Positions 1 to 12,000 of a stretch of 64,000 nt of DNA are shown here, piece by piece (the stretch's first letter is position 1; the number at the start of each line of letters is the position of its first letter). The position numbers were made by a program, and so were the translations under genes. The notes under the pieces are model-generated. The model was given only the letters and a program-made list of their open reading frames with translations, did not search any database and was not told the origin of the DNA. The DNA comes from Glutinoglossum americanum (taxonomy: Eukaryota > Ascomycota > Geoglossomycetes > Geoglossales > Geoglossaceae): positions 1-64,000 of the forward strand of contig JAGHQL010000114.1 in NCBI GenBank assembly GCA_020080175.1, written 5' to 3'.

Positions 1-912
1 TCAAGCCCGGGGCGGGGGGCGGGGGGGCTCCCCCGAAAGCCCCTGGCAAAATTCGTATGTTTTCTTTTTCCCCCCCCCCCCCCCCCCCCCCCCCCCAAAT
101 ATCGGCTCGCGGTTTTTCCCTAACAATTTATTTCATTCAGAATGGGCGCATGGTCCCACAAACTACGCCAACGGTCCCTACAGCATGTTCGTGAAAGCCA
201 TAACCGTAACGGACTACTCGACCGGCACACAATACAAGTACAATGGCAACTCGGGAAGCTGGGAATCCATCGTCGCTGTAGGCGGTAGCGTTAACCCGTC
301 GGGCTCCTCAGGCAATCAACCACCCGCCCCAGCCTCCTCAGCCTCACAACCGGCCATCACGTCTTCATCCCCATCGATGCCCTTCCCTTTCGGCGGCAAG
401 CCAACTTCGTCCTCCTACAGCCCACCTTCCATATACCCGTGGATCGCCAGCTCCCCAACAACGATGATGACGTCTACGATCAACATACCGGGCCTACCGT
501 CTGGCTGGACGGTCTCGAACTCTGGGAAGGTATTCCCACCGAGTTCGGCTGCCGTACGTGAGACTCCTTCCTTTCCTTTTTCCCCTTTTAAAAAAAAAAA
601 ATTATCAAAAAAAACTCCCCTCGATGTTTTTTTTCTTTTTTTTTTTTTTTTTCAAAATAAAATAAATATAAGCTGACGAAGCCACCCCCGAACCGACAGA
701 GCCCGCAAGTCACGCCCTCGCCTTCCTCGCCTTCGGGCTCTGCATCTCCGCATACCGATGGGCTTTCCACTAGCATCGGTCTCAAGGCCGGAGGCAGTTC
801 CACCGCCGCTCCGCTGTCTCCGAGCGGCGCGGCTGCGCCTTTCAGCCCGCTGGTGGGGTGCTCGGCAATCGTCGCTATGGCGGTGCTTTGGGGCGGGATG
901 TGGCTTTTGTGA
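1..912 (+). CDS. GPI-anchored GH16 Crh-like glucan/chitin transglycosylase, 3' part
   Basis: This is the 3' part of a gene whose start lies before the window. Exons are 1-54, 141-553 and 673-912; the introns are 55-140 (phase 1) and 554-672 (phase 0). The first junction gives APGKIQWAHGPTNYANGPYS followed by a MFVKAITVTDYSTGT strand, which matches the end of the catalytic domain in fungal Crh/Utr2 (GH16) wall enzymes (family usually reads WAGG..NYS.GP..MYVK). After that comes a long Ser/Pro/Gly-rich stalk and a C-terminal hydrophobic stretch (PLVGCSAIVAMAVLWGGMWL) without a charged tail, the layout of a GPI-anchor signal. Crh enzymes cross-link chitin to beta-glucan at the cell surface. The catalytic ExDxxE motif is outside the window, so the exact GH16 subgroup is inferred. 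Both visible introns contain very long homopolymer runs. Confidence 0.75.
70..96. repeat. 27-base poly-C run in an intron
   Basis: An uninterrupted run of C follows a T-rich stretch inside the first visible intron of the GH16 gene. Such runs are prone to length change and sequencing error. Confidence 0.85.
627..652. repeat. poly-T tract (T8-C-T17) in an intron
   Basis: A near-pure T tract lies in the second visible intron of the GH16 gene, 20 bases before the acceptor at 671-672. It may serve as an extended polypyrimidine tract. Confidence 0.8.
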
Positions 913-1942
913 CACCCAACCCCCCCCCCACCGACACACCCTTTTTCTTTTCTTTTTTTCTTTTTTCCCCTTGCACTTAGAAAAAGGTTTGGCTTGGCTG
1001 CAAACTTGGGGCTTGGCGTTTTTTTTTTAATTTTCATTTTTCATTTTCAGTTGCATATCAAAGGGTTGGGTACTTTTGTATATTTTTCCATACCGTCATC
1101 CCACGGACACGCTCGCTTTTCGGTTTGGGTTTTAACGCTCGTTTTGGGACCTTGGATTCGGGGTTTTGTACTTATGACGTATGAGGGATGTGCATGGTAT
1201 ATGGCATGGATGGATGGATGTATAGATTGGTGGCGAAAGGCAGGTGCGCGGTAGATTCCCTCCGTCGATCCGGGGGGGGTTCCCTGCTGCCTCGCCCTTT
1301 GTTGCTCCCACCCTTTTTTTTTTTTTTTTTTACGGGGAGGTCTGATATATACTGTGCTACGAATAGAATAATTAATGCCAGATATGTACTACCAACAACG
1401 ACTCGAGACTATCGTTCGGACCTCCGTAGCTGTTTTGACAACGGCCAAAAAATTCCCATGGGATTTTGGACTTTTTTTTTTCATTTTTTTTTTCATCACT
1501 CTTCTTTCTATATGACTTTGCCGTTAAATTTCATGCGCCCAACCCCCTATTTCCCAAAAAGGAAGAAGCATCCCATTCATTTCATGATTTTCCGCCATGG
1601 GGCATCGAGAACAGCAGCAAATGTGACGTCTTCATCAGCGTGGGAAGAAGGGGAAAAAAAAGAATGATAATGAATAAAACGAGAGGCTCAAGAGGAACAA
1701 AAGCTATCACGCTCCGGTTTCCGACAGAGATGGGGTAATGAGAAAAACGGTGTTGGGGTATTCATGAGCCCACGTCTCTCCGGTCACTATGCAGTTCCCC
1801 CTCATCCCATATCATCATCATCAATCATTATCGATCATCACCTCGCGTATGCGCCGATTTCCGCCACTTTCTGCGAAGGGTGTACCCTTCACAGGCTCTG
1901 GCAATATCCACTAAACAGGTCCTTAAGCCGAAGTCTCGAAAA
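913..1942. other. Convergent intergenic region, no gene seen
   Basis: This stretch holds the 3' flanks of the GH16 gene (+) and the cullin gene (-). It is rich in T runs, including 18 T at 1314-1331, and in short imperfect repeats. The open frames here are low-complexity and start in homopolymers, so I do not call them genes. Confidence 0.6.
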
Positions 1943-4748
1943 TCAAGCTAGATACCGGTAAGCGGGTCTCGCCTTGTCCTCGACGCGCTCAAGATACTCG
2001 CGTTCGATCAAGCTCTCTATGCGCTTCTTGATCATGTTGATGTCCGGGGTGAAGCGGAGCTGGGAGATCACTTCTGTGTAGAGTTGCTGATGGGGGAGTT
2101 CCTTTCGTTCTCTGATTTGGGGGAAGGTGCGTTAGTGAGGATTTGCTCTGGGGAAAGGTTAGGGGGGGCATACTTCATGATCCTCACGACGGCTGCTTCG
2201 ATGATGCCGCCCCTCATCTCATCGTTCCTCTTCTCCGTTTCTTTGCGCTCCTTCTCGCTCTCAACTCTATTTCCGCCAGCTACGACGCCAACCTTAAGCT
2301 TCAGAAACTTGCTAGAAAAGTTGTCGTTGAAGTAAAACCGATCCGTTGGTTTGATGTCCTTGCTCATAGGTTCTTTGATTAGTAAACGAGTCTTTGGAGC
2401 TACTGCTAGTGATTGGAGATTGCGTATCAGATCGTTGGGGGGAATCATAGTTTTTGTTTGCAGGTCCTCGAAAGTGTAGTATGCACCAGCTGGAAGGTCA
2501 TTGAAAAGTAGCAGTACGACCATGGCGTAAGTTGAGACGTTTATCTCATGTCTCCGCTCCTTTGCTAGCGCAGCATCTTTGCCTTGGACTTTTGGGAAGA
2601 TAGCCCTGATATCTGCTGTACCCATGTTTGGCTGCCAGGTCAAGCGTCTGCCAGTGTGCTTGCTGAGATAAAAGTTCTCAAAACCAGCTTTGATCCGCTC
2701 AATATCGGGCGGAAAGATGCATGTGGCCTTTGCCGCGCTGTCCCATGACTCCACCGGCCAGAACGTGTTGGTGAGGACATTCATGGAAAGTTCGATTCTC
2801 TCCCTTGAGCCATCGTCTAGCAGCCTTACGTGGTCTCTGTATGCTGTAGTCAGTTCTCCAGACAGTGCGATGTCCTTGAACATTCCCTCTAGCTTCTGTG
2901 TGAAGTGGTTGCCCAGTTCCAACTTCATTCGAGAGATCATCTGTTTCTCAACATCCCCGCCAACGGATTTGCCCATCAGCAGACGTCGTGATAGATGCTT
3001 CTTGTAGTACCGCTCAAACAGATCTTTATCTTGGATATATCGTAGAAGGGTGATGGCTTTCTCCAGAACGGCGTCAACCTCATTCTCGGTCTTGTCCTTT
3101 AAGCCTCGCTTGAGATTTTCATCAATAAATAACGAAATGTACTCAGAGCTCCGCTGAAATTCGTTTATGAACTCATGGAAGCTACGGGTCAATGCTGTCT
3201 GTAGCCCTTGATCTTCTTGGAAAGCATGTGTCCATATATTATCGTACTTGTCCTTTAGTTGGAGTACGTCTTCAACCCATTTGATAGCAGCGATAGATTG
3301 CAAAGCCGTGGCGTTTGGAGCTGCGACTTTTGTTGCGGGTGCAGCTATTTCCTTGCCGCTCTCTCTCTCGTTCGTTGGGGCAGCTACGATGCTCGTCGTC
3401 TTGGCAGCCTTGTTGATCTCTGTGCCCATCTGCACCACCCTTTTCTGAAATGCTTTCTGTAGCTCGGTTTTTTTTGGGTCAATCCGCGACTCTAGGTTAT
3501 AGGCTAGACGTAGGTCATCCATGCGGTCGTCGTCGAGCATAAAGTGCAACCCACTTCCCTCCATCTCAATAACCTCACGGATGTTCCGTGTCAGCAGCTC
3601 TTCTTCAACAACCTCCCTGATCTTAGACGTTGTCAGGGGAGATATAGTAGATCTACACCGGTCCTGCTCCTCCCGTAGTCTAGCCGCGGTATGCCTCAGG
3701 TACGTTCCAGCGTCCGAGTTTCGCAACAGCGACTCCCCTTCAGACCGGTAGAACGAACGACTTACATTTAGGAGCTCCGGCTCAAAAGAAGTAAGGTAAA
3801 TCTTCTCGTTTTCATCTTCGCCCTCGGCCTCATATAGGCCTTCGAACATGTAAATGCAGGACCGAATCAGTGTCTTGTCGATAATATCGCCCTCCCTCTC
3901 CAGGTGGATTTGATCCAGGATAACGGAAATTAGAATGCTTTCGATGGTCGCAGAATCAGATCCTTCGGTTGCCACTTGAGAACGGAGGATATGATCTCGG
4001 AATAGGCCCATAGCGGCCGTGAAAATAGACGGCTTATTGTTATCCGTGCAGAAAACACGATCCTGGGGTGTTCACCAGAGCGTCAGAAATACTTTTCTTT
4101 TGGTCCGGCGGGGGAGGTCTGGCTAAGAGAGCTTCTACTTACCATATACATCAGAACATCCGTTGTCATGCCCATACACAAATTGTGATCCTCCCATGCG
4201 GCTTTCAGCCCTTTCATATACTTCTCGCCAGCAACTCTCTTTTCATTCGTTGACATCCCTATAATACCGACAGTTGCCGCATTGATGAGGTTTCCTCCTG
4301 ACAGTAAATTCTGTATTTTTGTCTTGACCTCTTCCCTGAGCCACTTCTCTTCAAACTTCTTGACGTTCTCGTAGAGCCTGTCCCCCATCTTCTTGAGAAC
4401 AAGCTTATAGGCATTGCGGTAGAGCTCTTCAAATGAGAGTCTCGAAACATCCTTGGTGTGGATTTCATGGAGAGAAGTTGCAAGTTCACCCCATATGGTA
4501 TTGAAGTCTATATTCTCTGCTGGACTTGCGAGGCCCTACGAGGGACGAGAATAACAGAGTCAGCAGCCGAGAATAAATATGAAATTATATTGCGCTACAG
4601 GCTGTGGAGGATATGCAAGGCGAAATCTGTATCACCCCACCTTCGGTGATATCGCAGTAATGGGGTTTGCCGATATTGACTAAGGCTGGGTAATACCACT
4701 TACTCTTCTTGGAGGCCGAATCCTGCCCTTTCCTCTACCGGCGAGCAT
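1943..4748 (-). CDS. cul3: Cullin-3, scaffold of BTB-type E3 ubiquitin ligases
   Basis: Exons, in order of translation: 4704-4748, 4143-4535, 2174-4062, 1943-2111, giving 831 aa, close to the usual cullin-3 size. The N-terminus [15 protein letters not shown] is the fungal Cul3 leader. Next come the helical repeats that bind BTB adaptors ([30 protein letters not shown]) and the cullin homology domain ([21 protein letters not shown]). The last intron splits VVRIMK from [10 protein letters not shown]; the Lys of RIMK is the position that is neddylated in Cul3. The winged-helix end reads [18 protein letters not shown] lysine/alanine-rich linker at about residues 350-390 is a known variable region of fungal Cul3. 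Cul3 joins Rbx1 and BTB proteins to ubiquitinate substrates in cytosol and nucleus. Identity is firm; only the short first exon is less certain. Confidence 0.93.
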
Positions 4749-5181
4749 AACGATAGAGTCCGAGAATGATCGACAGTGGTATACCCACAAAGTCGCCTAC
4801 AAACGCGTTCGCTGAGTATTTAACAAGACTTTGGCTCAACTCCTCTCTGCCAGTTCGAGTAAGCGAGTCGTAAGGACTTGGACTGGCGCCTAGTATAGAA
4901 ACCTATGCCAGATGGGAGTTATTTTGTTGGAAGAATAGCTGCTTTAGGTAGCCTATCTCATCTCTCGTGTGGCATGAAAGAGTGTAGAAGGGTTTACGGC
5001 AAAAGACAAGCTGTAGGGGTGTTAATACAGTGAATTTCTAGAGCACGGTGGAATGGCGTTTGCCAAGAAACGCGGAGAAATCCCGAGAGGAGAGCTCCAC
5101 CATGACGGAGGGCTCGCTTGATATTTTCAGCCCGTTGAAATTTCCCTCCTCATCAGAACTACCGGATCGAGACCACCGACC
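4749..5181. promoter_or_regulatory. Divergent promoter region, cul3 / zim17
   Basis: About 430 bases separate the start codons of the divergent cullin-3 and Zim17-like genes, so both promoters and 5' UTRs should lie here. I see no clear TATA box or tandem operator. Confidence 0.5.
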
Positions 5182-5713
5182 ATGCGATCCTCACGCCCTC
5201 TCTTCCAGCTCATCGCCCGGCCCACTTCCTACATCCCTCTACGACCTCAAATCCGCGTTTCTCCATTTGCCGCTCGTGACATCGTCTCACCATGGGCATT
5301 TTCCGCTGCACGACGCAAATCCACAATATCCCCACAGAGCGCGCCGATACGAAGTGATGACTCAATACTCGAAGGCCAACCAAGCAACTACCAACTGACG
5401 TTTACGTGTAAACCCTGCTCGACGCGCTCGAATCACACCATCTCGAAACAAGGCTACCATAGGGGCACAGTGCTGGTAACCTGCCCAGAGTGCAAGAACA
5501 GACATGTTATTTCTGACCACCTGAGAGTGCGTGACAACTTAAGACTCAACTATAAGTAAAGGGTGGATGACGCTTACGGTGAAACTTGGGTAGATATTTT
5601 ACGATAAATCGATGACTATTGAAGACATTTTACGGGAAAAGGGTCAATTTGTCAGGAAGACAATAGGGGTGGAGGGTGATGTGGAGTTTTGGAGGGAGGA
5701 AACGGAACGATGA
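5182..5713 (+). CDS. zim17: Mitochondrial DNL-type zinc finger protein (Zim17/Hep1-like)
   Basis: Two exons, 5182-5526 and 5594-5713, encode 154 aa. The N-terminal ~60 residues are rich in Arg, Ser and Ala without acidic residues before position 33, as in a mitochondrial targeting sequence. The DNL zinc finger follows: [13 protein letters not shown] with Cys76 and Cys79, then [16 protein letters not shown] with Cys101 and Cys104. The intron separates DHLR from [13 protein letters not shown], and without splicing the conserved C-terminal part would be lost. Zim17 (Tim15/Hep1) keeps mitochondrial Hsp70 soluble and supports import into the matrix. The length is near that of yeast Zim17. The start is the first ATG that gives a plausible presequence. 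Confidence 0.9.
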
Positions 5714-6011
5714 CAAGAAGGAGAGCTAAGCCCACTCTTGTGATGGTTGAGATATTGGTGTTATTCCGGAGTGTCTGGCTGGCGCAAGTGTTGCAGGTAA
5801 CAATTCCTTATTGTAAACGGTTAGGAGTAAAACTATTCTAGACTCGACTCTAGGTAGGGTTATCACATGTATTTGTCTATTGTATTATACAACGACCCTA
5901 CACAATTCTATGTTAAGCTTTTGATAGTTCTCAAACAAAACCTATGACATAGACTCCGCAATATGCCGCTGCAGTGGGCTCCCAGAACATGCAAGTGCTG
6001 AGCTCAACCAC

Positions 6012-9000
6012 CTACCAAGTGGCACCTTTTCTTCTCTCCTTCTCCTCCTGTCCCTTTTCTTTCCTTCTCCCTTTCTTCCTCTCGCCCTTCCTCCGTTTGT
6101 TTCTCTCTGCCTTTTCTGGTTCTGCCAATGCCTCGATCCTCCGCTTTACCCTTCTGCCCTCCCTCCTCGCTCGCACCCCCTCCCTAACCTTCGTCAACTC
6201 CGCCGCAAACTCACTCGTTCCAATTTTTGTCTGCAACAGACCTATGAGAGCTCCTGCGCTTGTCACTAGGGCTTTATATTTTTCGGTGAAGCTCTGGTTT
6301 GAAGAGCTAGGGGCGGGGATGGAAGGATCGGTAAGGTTGTAGAGCGGCAGGAGGATTATTTGGAGTAGGGGTCTGAGGCTGGCCGCAGGAAGGCTGGCAC
6401 AGAGTGCGCTTAATAATCCTAGGGAAGCGGATCTTGGGATGAGAGACTCCGTCTGTGTGGTAAGCGTTTCATGCCGGAGGATTGATGAGAGGCGCTCAAG
6501 GAGGAATTGAAGAGCTAGTTTGGGATTATCTTGGCTTTTGGAGGCGTCCGTCTCGCCGCCCGCATCATCGTCCTCATCAGGATAATTCGGCGACTCTGTA
6601 TCCTTTGGGCTTCTCCACTCGAGCCGACTTGCTCCCAAGCACTTTCCCAAGAACATCAGGTTCTTCGTGACCTGCATCACTAGTTCCTCGCCTACCCCCG
6701 GCACAGTCAACATTCTTACACTTCCCCTCGTAAGCTCCCGCATATCATCTGCACCTAGCGTTAGGTCCCCTGGACCCTTTAAGGGTACGGACTCGAACCC
6801 GCGATCTGCATTAGCCTTCGCGAATTCTGCAAAGTATAGCCCCAACAAGCTCGCAGCCGAAAGCTTGACCCAGGCATGGGGGAAGTGTAAACACGATCGT
6901 ACAGCAGCCAAAGTCTCCTCAGAAGCAGCACCGAAGATAGTGGAAGGAAAGATATGAGAAAGCTTAGATAGGGTTTGGAGGGAAAAGTACAAGAGTTCCC
7001 AGTCGGCATTTTCAACATTCGGCTTGGCATTAGTTTCCATGATCTGAAGCAAGCGTGCTTGAATATAAAAGAGCTGCTTATCGTCATTTGCTCCGTGAAT
7101 GTCATAGTAAAACCCGTAGCACTGAAGCGCAACCCGTGTTAGAAGGACTTGTTCGTCCTGGTCCAACCACGTACGTAGTAGTGAAGTAAAGTTCTGTGTC
7201 CTCTCCCTATCGGCGCGCTCAAAGATCCCTTTGAGTAGAACTCCGGCCATTTGTCGACACTCTGCCGAGTCATCGTTGATGAGAGCCATAACTAGGGGGA
7301 CAAAGAATGTGCTTGTAATCTCCTGTATAAGGTTGTTTCCCACTTTTGTAAGTAGGAGATGGATGACTTCCAGTATAGACTGTCTCCCCTCTTGGTGCTT
7401 ATATTCTAAATTCTTGACTAGAAACGCAAGCTGTTTCGCTAGCCTATGCTTCCCTTGGGGATACTCCATGAGGAATTGAAAGTAGGCTCCCCTGGCCAGA
7501 TCCCTCACGGTCCGTGTATGATTGGTGACCATGATGGCAGCCACGGTGTCCAAGACTTCGTATACCTCAGTTATTACTATCTTTCGTATCATTACTGCCT
7601 TCAGAAAATTAAACGCCGCACCCTGCCTATCTGGCTCCTCAAGGTCTGGCTTTAGGCGCTTGAGCAGATATGCTAGCGAGGTTTCTTTGATCTCAACGTT
7701 TTGCCGTTCGCGTAGTATTGCCGAGATAAGCTTTAGGGATGCCTGCGCAAGTTCTGCGTTTGTAGAGGGGCACGCCTTAATAAAGGAGACGGCCTGCGCG
7801 ACGTACACCGCAGAGTCACGATCGAAAGAGGCAAGCGGGACTTTGATGATCGTGGTTAGAAGACGGGCCGCAGAGATTTGAACCTCTTCCTGCGATTCCA
7901 CTAGTGCATCACCAATTATAGGAATGAATCCGGTAAGATCCGACGTCGTCTGGAGTGACTGGTGCTTGTGGAGAATAGATCGAAGTGTGTCAAGGGAGAA
8001 TCGTGTGAGTTTGTAGGTATATGAGCTCGTGCTACTCCGGTTTTCCTTTTGCTTAGCGCCCTTGAGGTTTACGAGATACCGTTGGGTCCGATGTTGGTCC
8101 TTGCCTATGTTATCGCGTGTAGGATTGTCGGCCTTATAACCCTCTTGGATCAGCTGGTAGCAGAAAACCAGAAGGTCACGGCTGCGAACGGCGTCGTTCC
8201 GGAGAAGACCTATGGAAATTCGCCGAAGAAGCTCATCGACTTTTTTTACTATCTTCAGGCTTAGCTTTTCCCTGAGCAGCGATTGTACCGGCCGGACCAA
8301 GTCTCCAAGCCGCTGGAGAGTTGTTGTGCTTGCGATGAGTTCCATTGAATCGTAACTCTTACTACTCCTAACTTCTTTCATTTTACTAATGTAATCTTCC
8401 GCATCCTTCTCCTGGCCTGTTGCCCCAAAGATGTCGTCCATAATAACGGTGATAATCTGCGGTATGCAGTAGTCGAGGTCGCCAGGCACAAATTTAGGGG
8501 CAGTCTCTACTAAGATCGAATGTACTGTGTAAGACAACACGTGCAGTTGATAGCCTCTAGCTAAAGCACCACGCAGTTCTTTCAATATAAAACCGAAGCA
8601 AGTTGGTCCTAGGATGACCGATATCTCTGCCAGAGTCTTGCGTGTGATGTCCCTAGATTCCTGAGCTCTACTTCGCAAAATATGACAGACATCTGTGAGT
8701 ACGGGTGGTAGGCGGTCTGAAAGCAGATCGAATGGGAGGAGTTTTAGTAATTTGACGACGGTAACCGCGATTGGGACTCGAAGGCTAACCATCGAGTCGT
8801 CCTTATTATGGAGGTAGGCCGTCAGCATTGGGAGAAAGCCCTTCACTAGGTCGTCCGACAGCTTGCTCTGACTCGGCATCGTCGCAGCCAGGGTACTCGG
8901 CGGCGACTTCACCGTTGCTGTTATGGTTTCTTTGGCGCTTGCCCCGTCAAGATCACTCATTACAATGTTGTCCACTTCAGATCTCTGAGTCTTCGCAGTT

Positions 9001-12000
9001 GCAGCCCTCGCTAAAGCGTCAACAACCGTTCCCAACAATCTGATCACGACTTTCTCTAGTTCTGGTTTTTCCTGGATATAACCTGCAAACCTCTTGAACA
9101 TTGCTCGAAACTGTGGCCATTCTAGCCATTCCGCAAGCGAGCCCACGGTCACCACGGTCTCACTTGCGAGGTTATGGGTACTCTCATCCCCTGAGCGATC
9201 AAAGATGAAATGTTCGATCAGCGGAATAAAGAAGTGGCTGACATTGCCGCTCCGTAGGGTTCCATTTTGTGCTTGTGTAGCTAGCCGGCGCAGGGCACGA
9301 AGCCGGCGGTGAAGTTGAATATGCAAAATGTTGTTAAAAAATGATGCCTCCTCGTCTTCGCCAACAAGAAGCGGAGACATGTCGTTGACTTCCGACAAGG
9401 AAGGGAAATGCTTGATTAGGTGTGCCATGATCCCCACATATTCCACTCTAACAAGCTCCGACTGCTCGCGGACGCCAATTCGTAGAGCAGGAATGAGGAT
9501 TGACGTTAATAGCTCCTGAAAATAAGTTTCGTCATCAGTACCAATGCGGGTACAGGCACCCTCAATAAATCTCCGGATAGTGTAAGACGAATTTACTCTA
9601 ATTGTGAGCTCTTCATTATCCTTGACGTAAAACAACGAATTATAGATGATAGGCTGCCATTGCTTGGCGGTGAAACTAGTATACTTTTCCTCGTTGATGA
9701 CACGGAAAGCTTTGAGACGCCTGTCGAAATCAGGCTCGTCAAGTCGTATGACGGAGTACGAATTTAGGCCACTGCATAGCTCCGCCACCTCTCCGAGGTC
9801 TGAATCCTTGTGAGAGAGGACTTTTAGGACCCGAGATAAAACTTCTCTGCTACTGCGGTCTTTGAAGTATCCGAAGAGGGAGGACACAGTGTTAAAGAGC
9901 TTCACTTGTAGTAAGCTATCATCCTGGATACTGTAAAGCGGCACAAAGTGTTGCAATATGCGCAGAAGATCGCTCTTCGTTTTTGGGTGGACTCTTCGGG
10001 ATGGTTGATCGAGCAGAAATATCGATATATCGACGAGATTTCCCGCCCCCGAAGATCCGGCAACAAAAGGAGCAAGTTGGGACACGGTTTCAACGCCGGA
10101 CTCCAAGAAGGTCTTACTTGGGCTCTGTCGAAGCAATTCCCCAATTCGGACGAGGAAGCAATCAACATTGGGTTGAATTAGCGCATGGACCACCCGCCCT
10201 TTTGCCTGTTTAGTGTCTGCCTCCCCGGCTTGGGCGTGGCTGATGATATTCTTGACTATACTTAGCACAAAGAGCCTGACCTCATCCTTGACCGACGGTA
10301 CTGCAAGGCATTCAGCCAACTTCGCCATCACTCCCTTGTTGTAGTCGGTGAGAAAAAAAGCCGATTTTTCAGATGCCGACCATGTCGCAAAAATTTGTAA
10401 TATCCCTGACACGGACTGCGCAGTTTCGATCGGTAGTTTCTCCAATCTGGGGTTGACAAGCTCCTGGAATATCACTGGCATGTATTCATCCCAACGAAAA
10501 CCCTCAAACTTCATAAACATAAGATTCAGGCATTTGAACCCGACCTGCCGAATTGTCTTGAGCATGGAGTATTGCTGGGCTTCTCCAGCGTCCGCCTCGC
10601 CTTGGTTCCCCCCTAACGCGCGTGAGGTCCCCACAAGACAGTACAATACCGCCTCTAGAAGATCCCTTGCAGATGGCAACAACCGCACGCCGACGGCTTT
10701 CAGCAAGTCTTCCACCATCTTCACAAACCCGACCTGCTTCCTCGCAACTACACTTGTGAAACCCAGAATTTCCTCATTGAAAACGCCGTCCCGCACGGCC
10801 TGTAGACCCTTGAGTCTTCCTAGAACAATTCCGATAAAGTCTTTCAACTCTTTAGCTGGAAAAGTAGCTAGCGCTTCAATGACGACTACCCGCCTCCCTT
10901 CCATTCCCCGCTTCCCGCTTGAAACCCCTTTGCGAGTGATACATTGTCCGTACAGAACTCTTAAAAGTAGTGGTATTACGTCTGATCGGTGGTCGCTCTG
11001 TATTTTGCTCCCTTCCTCGTTAACGTGAACGAAAATCGCGATTTCCTCTCGAAATCTTGCGTCGTCAAGGACGTTTAGAAGGTTTTCCTCGTAAGGGCGA
11101 ACGCTGGGTGACTTATACGTGAATATAACCTTAAGCGCGGATTTCTGGATGTTGGAATCTCCAGATGTGAGGAGTGTTAGAAGAGCTTTGTAGACCTCGG
11201 AAGATTTGTAGAGCGCTCTAGGGTTGACGAAACCAGCGAATAGGGTGAGCATCGCACTCCGATCCTTCCTAGTCCATCCAGAGGTGGGGTCTTGGGCTAC
11301 CGGGCTCATATCATCGACTCCTATATCTGGGTCGAGAGGCTCACCGTGCATTTCTTCATTTGCCGCCCAATCAAGAAACATAGGGACAATTTGGCGGGAC
11401 CGCCTTTCCGCCATCTGAGGTATTTGGCAAAGGAGGCGAAGGGCTTGAGAGCGCGCATTCGGTGACTTGAGGGGAATGGAGCCGTGTTCCCAGTTAAATA
11501 CCTCTTGTAGCTTACGTGCCGCGTTCCTAATTTCCTCTATGGCACCCTTCGCGATCTCTAGATGCCTTAACTGGTTCGAACACTCAAAATTTGTCAACCG
11601 CTTGTGTTTATCCTCCACAGAACTAGGATTTCTATCGTTTGCTTCGGGCTGTGTGGGGTTCTCTAGCCATTTGATGGCTAGATCGGTGACAATGTCTCCC
11701 CCCCCCTTAACTCCTACGATCTCTTTAAGAGCGGAGCACGCATCTTCCCACACCGAAGCAAGCTTCACGGTTAAAAGCCCGAAGCAAAAATATGGTACAG
11801 CCCTCGAAATCCATGGGTCTTGGGCCGCCTCTGAGTATGATGCAGCGAGTTTTCGGATATGCATCGACATTGAGCGTGCAGCATCAAGAATCGGTGGAGA
11901 TTCTTCGACTAAGAGAGCAGTGGCGAGTATATCCGATGTTTTTGCACGGCGACTGTAAAGGGCATCGAGAATGTGGAGAGACGCAGATCTGAGATCGTGA

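Noticed and set aside
588-1037. Minus-strand 149-codon frame over the end of the GH16 gene
   Set aside because: It runs through poly-T/poly-A tracts (poly-Lys) and opposes a well-supported GPI-anchor-coding exon.
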